The notes below the pieces were generated by a model. It saw nothing but the letters and a program-made list of their open reading frames with translations, made no database searches and was not told the origin of the DNA. Below, piece after piece: positions 19,599 to 28,607 of a stretch of DNA of 64,000 nucleotides (positions within the stretch are counted from its first letter, which is position 1; each line of letters starts with the position of its first letter). The stretch lies in assembly GCF_035994185.1 (NCBI RefSeq), contig NZ_CP108538.1:4069501-4133500 (forward strand), read 5' to 3'. The DNA comes from Streptomyces sp. NBC_01217 (GTDB lineage: Bacteria; Actinomycetota; Actinomycetes; Streptomycetales; Streptomycetaceae). Position numbers and translations under genes: made by a program.

Positions 19599-19643
19599 GT
19601 GACGCGCGTTGAGTACTACGCCTGAGACGTGACGCACGTTGAG
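19599..19643. repeat. Two-copy 15-bp direct repeat
   Basis: GTGACGC-G/A-CGTTGAG occurs at 19599-19613 and 19629-19643, exactly 30 bp apart (about three helical turns), just after the ATPase gene stop. No function is known; the helical phasing would suit a DNA-binding protein. Confidence 0.5.
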
Positions 19644-19674
19644 CGTGAGACGTGCGCGGTGCATGCGATCCGTG

Positions 19675-19698
19675 CGGCCCGCCGTGTGCGGCGGGCCG
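19675..19698. terminator. Perfect hairpin between ATPase and DUF397 genes
   Basis: A 10-bp perfect GC stem (CGGCCCGCCG / CGGCGGGCCG) closes a TGTG loop in the gap between two converging genes. It is the obvious bidirectional terminator. Confidence 0.75.
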
Positions 19699-19740
19699 GG
19701 CCGGGACGCCGTCGTGGGAGTGGTCAGCCCCTGGGAGTGA

Positions 19741-19983
19741 TCAGCCGCCCGCTATGAGGTGGTCGAACTCCCCGTCCTTCACCCCGAGCAGCAGCGCCTC
19801 TATCTCGGCCGGCGTATAGACCAGGGCCGGCCCGTCGGGGTGGCGTGAATTCCGCATCGCCACATCCCCGTCGGGCAGTTTAGCGAACTCCACGCAGGAA
19901 CCCTGGGAGTTGCTGTGTCTGCTCTTCTGCCATACGACTCCGCGAAGCTCTGTGGCCGCCATGCCGTTGTACACGTGGTGCAC
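19741..19983 (-). CDS. DUF397 protein
   Basis: A small 80-residue protein with the DUF397 core: WQKSRHSNSQGSCVEFAKLPDG, then MRNSRHPDGPALVYTPAEIEALL. Members are partners of DUF5753 XRE regulators, sometimes acting as antagonists or toxin/antitoxin-like pairs. The start is taken as GTG (19981-19983) with GGGGAG six nt upstream; an ATG seven codons in (MAATELRG) is the common annotated alternative. It completes the XRE-ATPase-DUF397 trio. Confidence 0.85.
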   Translation of the reverse strand: MHHVYNGMAATELRGVVWQKSRHSNSQGSCVEFAKLPDGDVAMRNSRHPDGPALVYTPAEIEALLLGVKDGEFDHLIAGG

Positions 19984-20235
19984 AGGACGCTCCCCGAGTT
20001 GCAAGGTGCAAGTGTCAACTGTCTCGGATCATAGCTCTGTTCAATTTTCCCTGCATGAGCAGATGCATGCGCTGATGCACGTGCACGCGCGGTGTTCCTG
20101 CGATTACAGCTCCGTACGCAGGGATAGACGCACGGAACGCCTGTTTGGCTCCGCCTACCCCGGGCCGGGCAGCCCATCCCGGCGGGGCGCGCTGGTAACT
20201 TGGCGCGGTCTTTTGTCGGCAAGGGGGAATTACAC

Positions 20236-20748
20236 ATGCGCAAAGTCATACGTACCGGTGCCGTAATCATCGCCGGACTCGTCACCGCCGTAGCACTGAC
20301 CGGCTGCGGCAGTGACGGCGAGAAGAGTGACACGGGCTCCGATTCGGGAGCCGGAAAGACCGGCCGGACTTCCGGCGGAAGCAGCGGCGGAAGCAGCGGC
20401 GGAAGCAGCGGCGGAAGCGATTTCGGGACCAACGCCTCGGCGCTGGAAGGCGGTTGGGCCGGGAAGACCGATGGCAAGGCGGTCGTCCTGTCCGTCGCAT
20501 CCGGGAAGGCCGTGCTCGTCACCGAGCAGCGCGCCTGCACGGGCGACGTGAAGGACATGGGCAAGCTGATGCTGGTGCTGAAGTGCGCCGACGGCGACAC
20601 CGCCCGCACCATGGGATCCGTCGTGTCCAACGACGGCACGACCGCCGTCGTGTCCTGGGAGGGCGGGACGAAGGACACCCTGGCCAAGACCGAGCCGGGT
20701 GCGATCCCCTCGGGCCTGCCGGAGCTGCCGGACCTGCCCACTCCCTGA
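20236..20748 (+). CDS. Secreted lipoprotein with (GGSS)n linker
   Basis: A 170-residue product starting MRKVIRTGAVIIAGLVTAVA and ending its signal in LTGCGSDG, a lipobox with lipidation at Cys24. After a Ser/Gly/Asp-rich tether containing four near-perfect GGSS repeats comes a domain of about 100 residues with two cysteines (RACTGDV, LKCADG), probably disulphide-linked. The fold is not recognised. The start is ATG at 20236 with AAGGGGG 7 nt upstream. It converges on the FUSC gene, leaving 24 bp between stops. Confidence 0.8.
   Translation: MRKVIRTGAVIIAGLVTAVALTGCGSDGEKSDTGSDSGAGKTGRTSGGSSGGSSGGSSGGSDFGTNASALEGGWAGKTDGKAVVLSVASGKAVLVTEQRACTGDVKDMGKLMLVLKCADGDTARTMGSVVSNDGTTAVVSWEGGTKDTLAKTEPGAIPSGLPELPDLPTP
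20374..20418 (+). repeat. 12-bp tandem repeat encoding the lipoprotein linker
   Basis: Three exact copies of GGCGGAAGCAGC plus a partial fourth encode Gly-Gly-Ser-Ser units. Such arrays change length by slippage and would alter tether length without breaking the frame. Confidence 0.8.
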
Positions 20749-20772
20749 CGCCCGGTCGCGTCGCGTCCTGCC

Positions 20773-22926
20773 TCAACCCGCCCGGTCCACGGGTGGGTTC
20801 GGCTTCGGCGTCCCGTCCAGTCCCCGGGAGAACTCCTCCAGGGCTTCGAGGAGGAGGCCGGCCCTGTTCCGTACGAACGGGTCCGCCTCCCCTTCGCCCG
20901 CGCGCCGGAGCGCGTCCCACTGCGCCAGCGCCTCACGCACCTCCGCCCAGTCCGGCACGCGCCGCTCCCGCACCTCCTTCGCACCCCGTTCGGTGGCCCG
21001 GCGCAGCGCTTCGGCCAGGCGCGCGGCGGCCGGTACGGGGGTGGCACTGCCACACGGAAGGTGAGCCTCCAGCAGCATCGCGACTCGGCCGAACTCGGCG
21101 AGGGCGTGCTGGGTGTCGTCGGCGGCGGCGCGCGAGAGGCCTCGGTTGCGCACCGGCTCGTGCTGGGCGGTGGCCAGCGCCTCCTGCCAGGCGACGCGCG
21201 CCCGGCGGGTGTCGAGCAGGGCGGAACGGACGTCGTCCCGGCCGCCCTCGGCCGGTCCGGCGTACTGACCGACGACCGCGGCGACGTACCGCCCGTCCGC
21301 CTTCAGCCAGTCGCCGAGCCTGCCGCGAAGCCGCGGGGTCTCCCACGCCGGGTAGGCGGCGTACGAGATCATCGCGAGAAGGCCGCCGACGAGGGTGAGG
21401 ACGACTCGTTCGAGTACCGTCTGCGACCAGTCGTCGCCCGCCATGCCGAGCAAAAAGACGACGTACGCGGAGACGCACGCCTGGCCGACCACGTACCCGG
21501 TGCGCATCAGCAGATACATCAGCAGGGCGCAGAGCACGGAGAGCATCGCGGCCGGAGTGACACCGGGGTCGGTGATCTGGACGATCGCGGTGGCGAACGA
21601 GACGCCGACGATCGTGCCGCCGAAGCGTGCCACGGAACGCCCGTACGTCTGGGAGAACTCCGGCCGCATCACCATGACGGACGCCATAGGTGCCCAGTAG
21701 CCGTGCCCGAACGGCAGTGCGGCGCCGATGAGATAGCCGACGGCGACGACGACGGACACCCGGACGGCGTGCCGCAGGATCGGTGAACCGGGGCGCAGTT
21801 CGGCGCGCACCGCGTTCGCGACGACGGGGACCAGCCGCGGGAGGGTGGGGCGGCGGCGGTGCGGGGCGGCGGGTGTCCCGCCGCCGGTGGCCTTGATGGT
21901 CTCGGCCGCTTCCTCGGCCGCGGCCTGTTCCTCCTTCGTGCCCTCGCCCTCGGCCGTCTCGATGACGTCGGAGAGCAGCGCGCCGAGCCGCCCGGCGGCA
22001 CGGCGGGTCGGACCGGTGAGGAGCGTGCCGGTGTCGGGGGTCTTCAGCGCGGCGACGGCGGCCGGGGAGAGCTTCACCGGGTCGCCGTGGCGGATGGCGC
22101 GGGCGGCCGAGTCGAGCACGGATCCGGCGGCGGCGAGGAGTTCACGGACCCGGTCCCGCTCCGGCCCCTCGGACGGGACGCCCGTCGCCGGGTCCGCGAG
22201 CGAGGCGAGCACCGGCCGGATCCGCTCGGCGACACCGCGGGAGCCCCGCAGCTCGGGCGGCCGGTGGCGGGCCTGACGCGGGGTTACGGCGGCCGCGCTG
22301 CGGGCCGTCATCAGCGGCACCGGGTCGAAGGCGGCGAGCGGGTCGTGGCGCAGCCGTCGGGCGTAGTCGGCCTCGCCGGCCAGGGCGTCGGCGAGTGCGT
22401 CGCGCTGGGCGCCCCATCTGCGTACCGGGAACAGGACGATCAGCGCCGCCTGCACGACACCGCCGAACAGGATCATCACGGCGTGCACGGCCGAGTTCGC
22501 GACGGAGGTGGGCAGGGTGACCGTCACCAGCATGATCGCCACATTGGACGAAGCGATGATGCCGGCCGTCGGCCCCGCCGCCCAGGCCAGGCCCGAGAGG
22601 AACGTCCAGAGCACCAGCAGGGCCAGGAACAGCAGCATGCGCGAGCCGGTGAGATAGCCGAGGAACGTCGATACGGCGAGGCTCGCCCCGGACACCAGGG
22701 CGAGGACGGGCCGGGGACGCCAGCTGCGCTGGAACGTGGCGATGGCCGCCTGGAACGCACCGAACGCGGAACTGGCGGCGACCACCGGCCCGAAGAGCGC
22801 GAGACCGATCCCGAGGACGAGGGCGAGACCGGCCGCACCGCGGATCGCGATGAGCGGTTCGAGCCGCCGCCGCTCGATCGTCAGCCCCGCGTGGGCGGTC
22901 TCCTTCAGCGCCCGGAGCCAGCTCAT
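20773..22926 (-). CDS. FUSC-family membrane protein
   Basis: A 717-residue protein with two hydrophobic blocks (about 27-170 and 378-510), each of about five to six helices, separated by and followed by soluble helical regions. This is the fusaric-acid-resistance/YccS-like (FUSC) layout. Marks include VAVGYLIGAALPFGHGYWAPMASVMVMRPEF and FGGTIVGVSFATAI. The family is linked to aromatic compound efflux or inner-membrane roles, but the substrate here is unknown. The start is ATG at 22924-22926. It lies 95 bp downstream of the DUF2786 gene on the same strand. Confidence 0.85.
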   Translation of the reverse strand: MSWLRALKETAHAGLTIERRRLEPLIAIRGAAGLALVLGIGLALFGPVVAASSAFGAFQAAIATFQRSWRPRPVLALVSGASLAVSTFLGYLTGSRMLLFLALLVLWTFLSGLAWAAGPTAGIIASSNVAIMLVTVTLPTSVANSAVHAVMILFGGVVQAALIVLFPVRRWGAQRDALADALAGEADYARRLRHDPLAAFDPVPLMTARSAAAVTPRQARHRPPELRGSRGVAERIRPVLASLADPATGVPSEGPERDRVRELLAAAGSVLDSAARAIRHGDPVKLSPAAVAALKTPDTGTLLTGPTRRAAGRLGALLSDVIETAEGEGTKEEQAAAEEAAETIKATGGGTPAAPHRRRPTLPRLVPVVANAVRAELRPGSPILRHAVRVSVVVAVGYLIGAALPFGHGYWAPMASVMVMRPEFSQTYGRSVARFGGTIVGVSFATAIVQITDPGVTPAAMLSVLCALLMYLLMRTGYVVGQACVSAYVVFLLGMAGDDWSQTVLERVVLTLVGGLLAMISYAAYPAWETPRLRGRLGDWLKADGRYVAAVVGQYAGPAEGGRDDVRSALLDTRRARVAWQEALATAQHEPVRNRGLSRAAADDTQHALAEFGRVAMLLEAHLPCGSATPVPAAARLAEALRRATERGAKEVRERRVPDWAEVREALAQWDALRRAGEGEADPFVRNRAGLLLEALEEFSRGLDGTPKPNPPVDRAG

Positions 22927-23021
22927 GCCCAGAGCCTAGCCGGAATGACTGATAAGCCCGAGTTGCCGGAATACGACATTCATCCGGGTCTCCGACCTCC
23001 GTCGCCCGGTGTCCGGGTTTC

Positions 23022-24224
23022 CTAACGGCTCCCGCGACGGCCGTGGATCTCCGGCCCGGTCCGGCCCGTCCTCGCCCGGTCCGCGGCGGCTGTCCCATGG
23101 GTCCATCCGTCGAGATCGGTGGCGCCCCGGACGCGTGTGGTCGTGGTCTCGGGAAACATCCGCTCGGCGGTGTCCGTGACGGCCATGTCGCGGGCGGCGA
23201 GGACCGGGAGCAGCTGAGGCGCGGCGGACCTCGGCGATCCCGATCCGGGTGCGGCCCCGGTCCCTGCTTCGGCGGCCGCGGTGACGCGGGCGGTGTCGGC
23301 TGCGAGCCGGCTGCCCAGGCGCTGGGCGTACGCCATCAGGAACGACTGCCGGAACGTTTTGGTCCGCTTACGTCCGCCGGCCCGCTGGCCCGCCTCCGCC
23401 TTCGTCATCGCCACCGTGCCCTGGACCAGCAGGGAGGTGTACAGCAGCTCCACGGCCTCCAGATCCGGCTCGAAGCCGACCACCGTGGAGAAGCCGAGGT
23501 CTCCGTTCCACACCGCGCGGCAGCGGTTCGCGGAGGCGACCGCGTCGAGCAGGATCGCCTTCGCCGTCTCGTACGGGGCGTCGACCCCGATCCGGCACGC
23601 CCCCGGTGCCTCCTTGCTGTGGCTACGGGCGGCGAGCAGGGCCTCGTCGATGGAGTGCCGGGCCATCAGCTCCTGCGCCTTGGTCGTGAGGGCCTCCGCC
23701 TCCTCGGGGAAGCCGGTCGCCTCCGCCTTGGCGAGCAGGGCGCGGATCCGGGTCAGCATCCGGGGTTCGTCGTGGGCGGGCGGCAGGTGGAGGCCGTGCG
23801 GGGAGGTGCCGGGCGGCGGTCCGACCGGTTCGATCGACGGGAGCCGGAGCAGCAGCCGGTACAGGCCGAGGAGGGCAGTGGCGTAGGAGAACCGGTCGGG
23901 CCGGTTCCGGGGCGGCGCGGCGGGGAGCCCGTCGAGCTGGGCCCGCCAGCGCGGCGGCAGCCGCTCGTACCGTCCGGTCTCCGAGGCGATCAGCCCGGCG
24001 GCGAGGCCGGCCGCGGTCTCGTCGAGTTCGCGGCGCACGATGCGTACGACATCGGCGGGCTGCCAACCGCGGTCCCAGGCCCGGCGGACGAACTCCTCGC
24101 CGCGCCGGAACAGTTCCGCGTCGGCCGCCGGATCGGCGGCCAGGAGGGAGGCACCGGTGTCGAGACCGGCGTCGCCGTCGGAGTAGAGGGCTGCCGCGAA
24201 TGCCTGGTCGATCACCGGTTCCAT
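23022..24224 (-). CDS. DUF2786 domain protein
   Basis: The 400-residue product has a central DUF2786 motif (RIRALLAKAEATGFPEEAEA ... ALTTKAQELMARHSID) followed by a conserved helical C-terminal part with FRQSFLMAYAQRLG and a low-complexity end. DUF2786 is common in actinobacteria and phages; its function is unknown. The start is ATG at 24222-24224 (MEPVIDQAFAA) with no strong ribosome site. It is divergent from the ABC ATPase gene with 105 bp between starts. Confidence 0.8.
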   Translation of the reverse strand: MEPVIDQAFAAALYSDGDAGLDTGASLLAADPAADAELFRRGEEFVRRAWDRGWQPADVVRIVRRELDETAAGLAAGLIASETGRYERLPPRWRAQLDGLPAAPPRNRPDRFSYATALLGLYRLLLRLPSIEPVGPPPGTSPHGLHLPPAHDEPRMLTRIRALLAKAEATGFPEEAEALTTKAQELMARHSIDEALLAARSHSKEAPGACRIGVDAPYETAKAILLDAVASANRCRAVWNGDLGFSTVVGFEPDLEAVELLYTSLLVQGTVAMTKAEAGQRAGGRKRTKTFRQSFLMAYAQRLGSRLAADTARVTAAAEAGTGAAPGSGSPRSAAPQLLPVLAARDMAVTDTAERMFPETTTTRVRGATDLDGWTHGTAAADRARTGRTGPEIHGRRGSR

Positions 24225-24329
24225 GAGGTCAGGGTAGGCAGGGCGGTGCGGCGCGGTATGCCTGGCCCTACCCGGGGACGGGCTCTGGTGGTCGTGATCG
24301 CGGGGCGCGGAGACGGTTCGATCGAGGAC

Positions 24330-25142
24330 ATGACTTCCCCGCACGCATCCACCGCGCCCCCTGCGCCGCCCGCGGGCGGCGCCGATGCCCTGCGCCTGCG
24401 CTCCGTACGCCGTGCCTATGGAGAGGTGACCGCCCTCGGCGGCATCGACCTCACCGTCCGCCCCGGCACCTTCACCGCCGTCATGGGCCCGTCCGGCTCC
24501 GGCAAGACCACGCTGCTGCACTGCGCGGCCGGGCTGGACCGGCCGACGTCCGGCACCGTCGAGGTGGGCGGGGTGGAGCTGACCGGGCTGAGCGAGCGCC
24601 GGCTGACGCTGCTGCGCCGGGACCGGATCGGCTTCGTCTTCCAGGCGTTCAACCTGGTGCCTTCGCTGACCGCCGCGCAAAACGTCGCGCTGCCGCTGCG
24701 GCTCGCCGGCCGCCGCCCGTCCCGTACCGAGGTACGGGAGTCCCTGGCCCGGGTCGGTCTCGCCGACCGGGCGGGGCACCGGCCCGCCGAACTGTCCGGC
24801 GGGCAGCAGCAGCGGGTGGCCCTGGCCCGGGCCCTGATCACCCGGCCCGCGGTGCTCTTCGGCGACGAACCGACCGGTGCGCTGGACACCGCCACGAGCC
24901 GGGAGGTGATGGTGATGCTCCGGGAACTGGTGGACCGGGAGGGGCAGACGATCGTGATGGTCACCCATGACCCGGTGGCCGCGGCGCATGCGGACCGGGT
25001 GGTCTTCCTGGTCGACGGGCGGGTGGCGGACGACCTGACCGGCCCGTCGGCCGAACGGATCGCGGCCTGGACGGCGGCAGGTGTGGCACGCGCTGCGGAC
25101 GGCGCGGGCAGCGCAGGCGCCGCGGAGGTGGCGTCGTGCTGA
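24330..25142 (+). CDS. MacB/LolD-type ABC transporter ATP-binding protein
   Basis: A 270-residue ATPase with Walker A GPSGSGKTT, Q-loop FVFQAFNLVPSLTA, signature LSGGQQQRVALARAL, Walker B AVLFGDEPTGALD and H-loop VMVTHD. This is the MacB/LolD subfamily that drives mechanotransmission through FtsX-type permeases. The start is ATG at 24330. The last codons overlap the permease GTG by 7 bp, so the two are translated together. Confidence 0.92.
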   Translation: MTSPHASTAPPAPPAGGADALRLRSVRRAYGEVTALGGIDLTVRPGTFTAVMGPSGSGKTTLLHCAAGLDRPTSGTVEVGGVELTGLSERRLTLLRRDRIGFVFQAFNLVPSLTAAQNVALPLRLAGRRPSRTEVRESLARVGLADRAGHRPAELSGGQQQRVALARALITRPAVLFGDEPTGALDTATSREVMVMLRELVDREGQTIVMVTHDPVAAAHADRVVFLVDGRVADDLTGPSAERIAAWTAAGVARAADGAGSAGAAEVASC

Positions 25143-27286
25143 CCATTGCCCTCGCCGGTCTCCGTACCCGCTGGACCACACTCATCGGCACCTTCGTCGC
25201 GCTCGCGCTGGGCGTGGGGCTGGTCGCGGCCATGGGACTCGGCCTCGCCTCGACCCTCGACGCCCCGGACCGGGCACCGCAGCGGTTCGCCGGGTCGCCG
25301 GTGGTGGTGATGGGCGACGACACCCTGACCGTGCGGGTGCGGCGCGGGCCGTCCACAGCGGAGGTCAGCCGCACGCTCGCTCATCCACACCCTGTGGATA
25401 TCGAACTCCTGCGCGACCTGCGGACGCTCGGCCCGGTGGCGCGGGACGACGAAGGCCGGGCGCGGGGCGGCCCCGACGCCGTGGGTGTGGACGCGCCCGT
25501 CGCCGAGGTGCGCCGCGTAGTCGGTGACCGCGCCCTGGTCCTCACCGGGGACGACCGCCGCCGCGCCGACCCGGCCACGGAGCGGGACGCGGAGGGGCTG
25601 ATGACCGTGAACGCCCTGCTCGGCACGGCGGGCGGCATCACCGCCTTCGTCTCGGTCTTCGTCGTCGCGTCGACGTTCGCCTTCGCGGTCGCGCTGCGCC
25701 GGCGCGAATTCGGGCTGCTGCGCACGGCGGGCGCCACGCCGGGCCAGCTGCGCCGGCTGCTGCTGGCGGAGGCCGCCGTGGTCGGCACCCTCGCCTCGGC
25801 CGCCGGGTGCGCTCTGGGCCGCCGGGCGGCGCCCCTGCTGGCCGGGCTGCTGGTCGACGAGGGGATGGCACCGTCCTGGTTCACCGTCCGCCAGGCCGCC
25901 TGGCCGCTGCATGCCGCCTTCTGGACCGGTCTGGCCGTGGCGTTCGCGGGGGTCTGGGCGGCCTCGCGCCGGGCGGGCAGGATCGGCCCGGCCGAGGCGC
26001 TGCGCGAAGCCGACATCGATACGGACGTACTGGTGCCGGTCCGCCGTCTGCTGGGCTTCGCGCTGCTCGCGGGAGCCGCGTTCCTGATGGCGAAGTCCCT
26101 CGTCACGGACCCGTCCGCGCTGCTGAAGCGGAAGACGTACACCACGCAGCCGATGGTCCTGATCACGGCCGCCGCCCTGCTCGCGCCGCTGCTGGTAAGG
26201 CCGTTGGCCCGGCTGGTCCGGCTGCCGGGTGCGACCGGAATGCTCGTACGGGCGAACACCGCGGCATCGCTGCGGCGTACGGCCGCGGTGGCCGCTCCGG
26301 TGCTGATCACCGTGGCACTGGCGGGTTCGGTGACCGGCTCCGCGATGACGGTGACGGCGGCGAAGGCGGCCGAGGCACGCGAGCACACCCGGGCCGATCT
26401 GGTCGTGACCGGCGAGGAGTTGAAGGTACGGCCGGTGCATGGCGCGACGCTCTCCGCGTCCGCCTCGACGGCTCTCTACGTACGCGAGGAAGGCACCGCC
26501 CTCATCACCTCCCGTGCCCGTGCGGTGGACGACGCGAAAGCGCTGGCGGAGGTGGAGCGGCTGCCGGTGGTGGCGGGCGACATCCGCGATCTGGACGACC
26601 GCTCGATCGTCGTGAACGAGGAGTGGGAGCAGCACACGGTGGGGTCGACGGTACGGGTGTGGCTCGGCGACGGGCGGCCGGCCGCGCTGCGGATCGCGGC
26701 GGTGCTGGCGCTCGGAACGGGGAACAACGGGGCCTATGTCACACGGGCGAACGCGCCGGCGGCTCCGGTGGACCGCATCGGCGTACGCCTCTCACCGGGC
26801 GCGAACCGGGCCGCTGTCGCGGCGCGCTTGCGGGACACCGGCGGCACGGTGCGGACGACGGGACAGTGGCTGGCCACGACGCATCCCCGTACGAGTGCGC
26901 AGACCCGGCTCGGCCTGGCCGTGATCCTGGGGATCGCGCTGGTGTACACGGCACTCGCCCTCGCCAACACGATGCTGATGGCGGGGTCCGTACGGTCCTC
27001 GGAGCTGAACGCGCTCCGGCTGGCCGGGGCCACCCGGCCGCGGGTCCTCGCCGTGGTGGCCGGGGAGACCCTGTGCGCGGTGGGGCTGGGGGCGCTGCTC
27101 GGACTGGCCGTGACCGCGGTGAACCTGGCGGGCCTCGGCGCCGCGCTGGCCTCGCTGTCCGCACCGGTGGCGGTGTCGGTGCCGTGGCAGCTGATCGGGG
27201 GTGCGGCCGGGGTGTGCGCGGCGGTCGCGGTGGGGGCGGCGCTGCTGCCAAGGGCGGTGCGGCGCCGCTCGGCCATGGGCCCGTGA
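25136..27286 (+). CDS. FtsX-like ABC permease (two FtsX domains)
   Basis: A 716-residue membrane subunit. A helix at about 16-38 is followed by a short extracellular segment. A first FtsX domain (about 160-300) contains ALRRREFGLLRTAGATPGQL, and a second at the C-terminus contains SSELNALRLAGATRPRVL. This is the ten-helix layout of actinobacterial MacB-like systems. It starts at GTG 25136, overlapping the ATPase gene. A probable role is export or sensing of envelope-active compounds; no two-component system is adjacent, so the target is open. Confidence 0.9.
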   Translation: MLTIALAGLRTRWTTLIGTFVALALGVGLVAAMGLGLASTLDAPDRAPQRFAGSPVVVMGDDTLTVRVRRGPSTAEVSRTLAHPHPVDIELLRDLRTLGPVARDDEGRARGGPDAVGVDAPVAEVRRVVGDRALVLTGDDRRRADPATERDAEGLMTVNALLGTAGGITAFVSVFVVASTFAFAVALRRREFGLLRTAGATPGQLRRLLLAEAAVVGTLASAAGCALGRRAAPLLAGLLVDEGMAPSWFTVRQAAWPLHAAFWTGLAVAFAGVWAASRRAGRIGPAEALREADIDTDVLVPVRRLLGFALLAGAAFLMAKSLVTDPSALLKRKTYTTQPMVLITAAALLAPLLVRPLARLVRLPGATGMLVRANTAASLRRTAAVAAPVLITVALAGSVTGSAMTVTAAKAAEAREHTRADLVVTGEELKVRPVHGATLSASASTALYVREEGTALITSRARAVDDAKALAEVERLPVVAGDIRDLDDRSIVVNEEWEQHTVGSTVRVWLGDGRPAALRIAAVLALGTGNNGAYVTRANAPAAPVDRIGVRLSPGANRAAVAARLRDTGGTVRTTGQWLATTHPRTSAQTRLGLAVILGIALVYTALALANTMLMAGSVRSSELNALRLAGATRPRVLAVVAGETLCAVGLGALLGLAVTAVNLAGLGAALASLSAPVAVSVPWQLIGGAAGVCAAVAVGAALLPRAVRRRSAMGP

Positions 27287-27412
27287 CCGGGTCACCACCC
27301 CCTTACCGGCCCGCGACTGGTCCATCCAGCCCCACCCTCTGACGATGTATCCGCTTTCATCCTTTCCTCAGGATTTCGCATGGTTTCATCTCGCCATGGA
27401 GGCGAACAAGTC

Positions 27413-28423
27413 ATGACTGGAGACCGACAGCAGGACACGAATACACGGGCGGTCACGTCCCGGCGGCGCGTACTGGCCGCGGCCGCACTCGCACCGGTGC
27501 TGACCGCCGCGGGACCCGCCGCCGCCCGGCCCCGCCCCACCGGGGCGGCCGGGATGACCGGGGCGGAGCACGGCAGGCTGGTCAGGCCGGTGCCGACCAC
27601 CCTGGCGGACTGGACGGGAGTGGCGAGAGCGCTGGGCCGCACGGGCAACATGCTGCGCGGGACGAACTACCACACGGGCTTCCCCCGACGGGACCTCCAT
27701 GTGGTCTCCGACGGCGTCGTCGTCACACCGGGGCTCGCGCTCGGCACGCATGTGGCCTTCGTCCGTTACGCCGACGGCAGCACGATGCTGATGGGCGACG
27801 TGGTGGTCACCGAGGACGAACTGCAGCAGGTGACCGACGCCTGGCAGGAGCACGGGATCGAGCAGACCGCGCTGCACAAGCACCTGCTCGCCCAGACCCC
27901 CGACATCTGGTGGACCCATGTCCACGCCCACGGCCGCGACGCGGTGGCCCTGGCCCGCGGCCTGCGCGCCGGATTCGACCGCACCGGCACCCCGCCGGCC
28001 CTGCCGCCCGGCCCGGCGGCCCCGGTCGACCTGGACACCGCCGGAATGGAGGCGGTGCTGGGCACCAAGGGCTCCGTCGAGGACGGGCTCTACAAGATCC
28101 TTTTCGTCCGCCGGGAGACCATCGCGGACGGCCATCTGATCCTGCCGCCCGGCCTGGGCTCGACCAGCGCGTTCAACTTCCAGCCGCTGGGCGGTGGAAG
28201 GGCCGCGCTCAGCGGCGACTGCGTCATGCTCGCCCACGAGGTGCAGAACGTACTGAAGGCGCTGCGGCGCGGCGGGATCAAGCTCGTCGAGCTGCACAAC
28301 CACCACCTGGCGGAGAGCCCCCGTCTGTTCTTCACCCACTTCTGGGCCGTGGGCGACGGCGTCGAACTCGCCAGGGCGGTGCGCCCCGCGGTGGTGGCGA
28401 CCGACGTCGTACCGGTCGCCTGA
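27413..28423 (+). CDS. Secreted DUF1259 protein with Tat signal
   Basis: A 336-residue product with an N-terminal Tat-type signal (TSRRRVLAAAALAPVLTAAG). Two related DUF1259-like halves follow: the first has GTNYHTGFPRRDLHV and HKHLLAQTPDIWWTHVHAHG, the second FNFQPLGGGRAALSGDCVML and ELHNHHLAESPRLFFTHFWA. His-rich motifs in both halves suggest metal binding, but the family has no assigned reaction. The start is ATG at 27413 with GGAGG 10 nt upstream; an ATG 11 codons earlier is possible. It precedes the P450 gene by 184 bp in the same direction. Confidence 0.8.
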   Translation: MTGDRQQDTNTRAVTSRRRVLAAAALAPVLTAAGPAAARPRPTGAAGMTGAEHGRLVRPVPTTLADWTGVARALGRTGNMLRGTNYHTGFPRRDLHVVSDGVVVTPGLALGTHVAFVRYADGSTMLMGDVVVTEDELQQVTDAWQEHGIEQTALHKHLLAQTPDIWWTHVHAHGRDAVALARGLRAGFDRTGTPPALPPGPAAPVDLDTAGMEAVLGTKGSVEDGLYKILFVRRETIADGHLILPPGLGSTSAFNFQPLGGGRAALSGDCVMLAHEVQNVLKALRRGGIKLVELHNHHLAESPRLFFTHFWAVGDGVELARAVRPAVVATDVVPVA

Positions 28424-28607
28424 GACCGGCCGTACGGGGTCGCCGGGCCGATTGCGCCGGTCCAGCGACCCCGGCCGCCGAATCCGTTCTGCATATGGAC
28501 CAATCGGCCCGGAGCGGCGCGTGCCCGCGCGGATGACCGGGCACCCATGTCCCGTCCAGCCCGCACCTTCCCCGGCCCACCCGTCAGATCCCCCTCTGGA
28601 GCTCCGT

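Noticed and set aside
20374..20418. Short regular repeats as a CRISPR array
   Set aside because: 12-bp units without spacers, inside a coding frame.
25383..25399. Replication origin or DnaA cluster
   Set aside because: Only two imperfect boxes inside a coding gene, no further boxes nearby and no AT-rich region.
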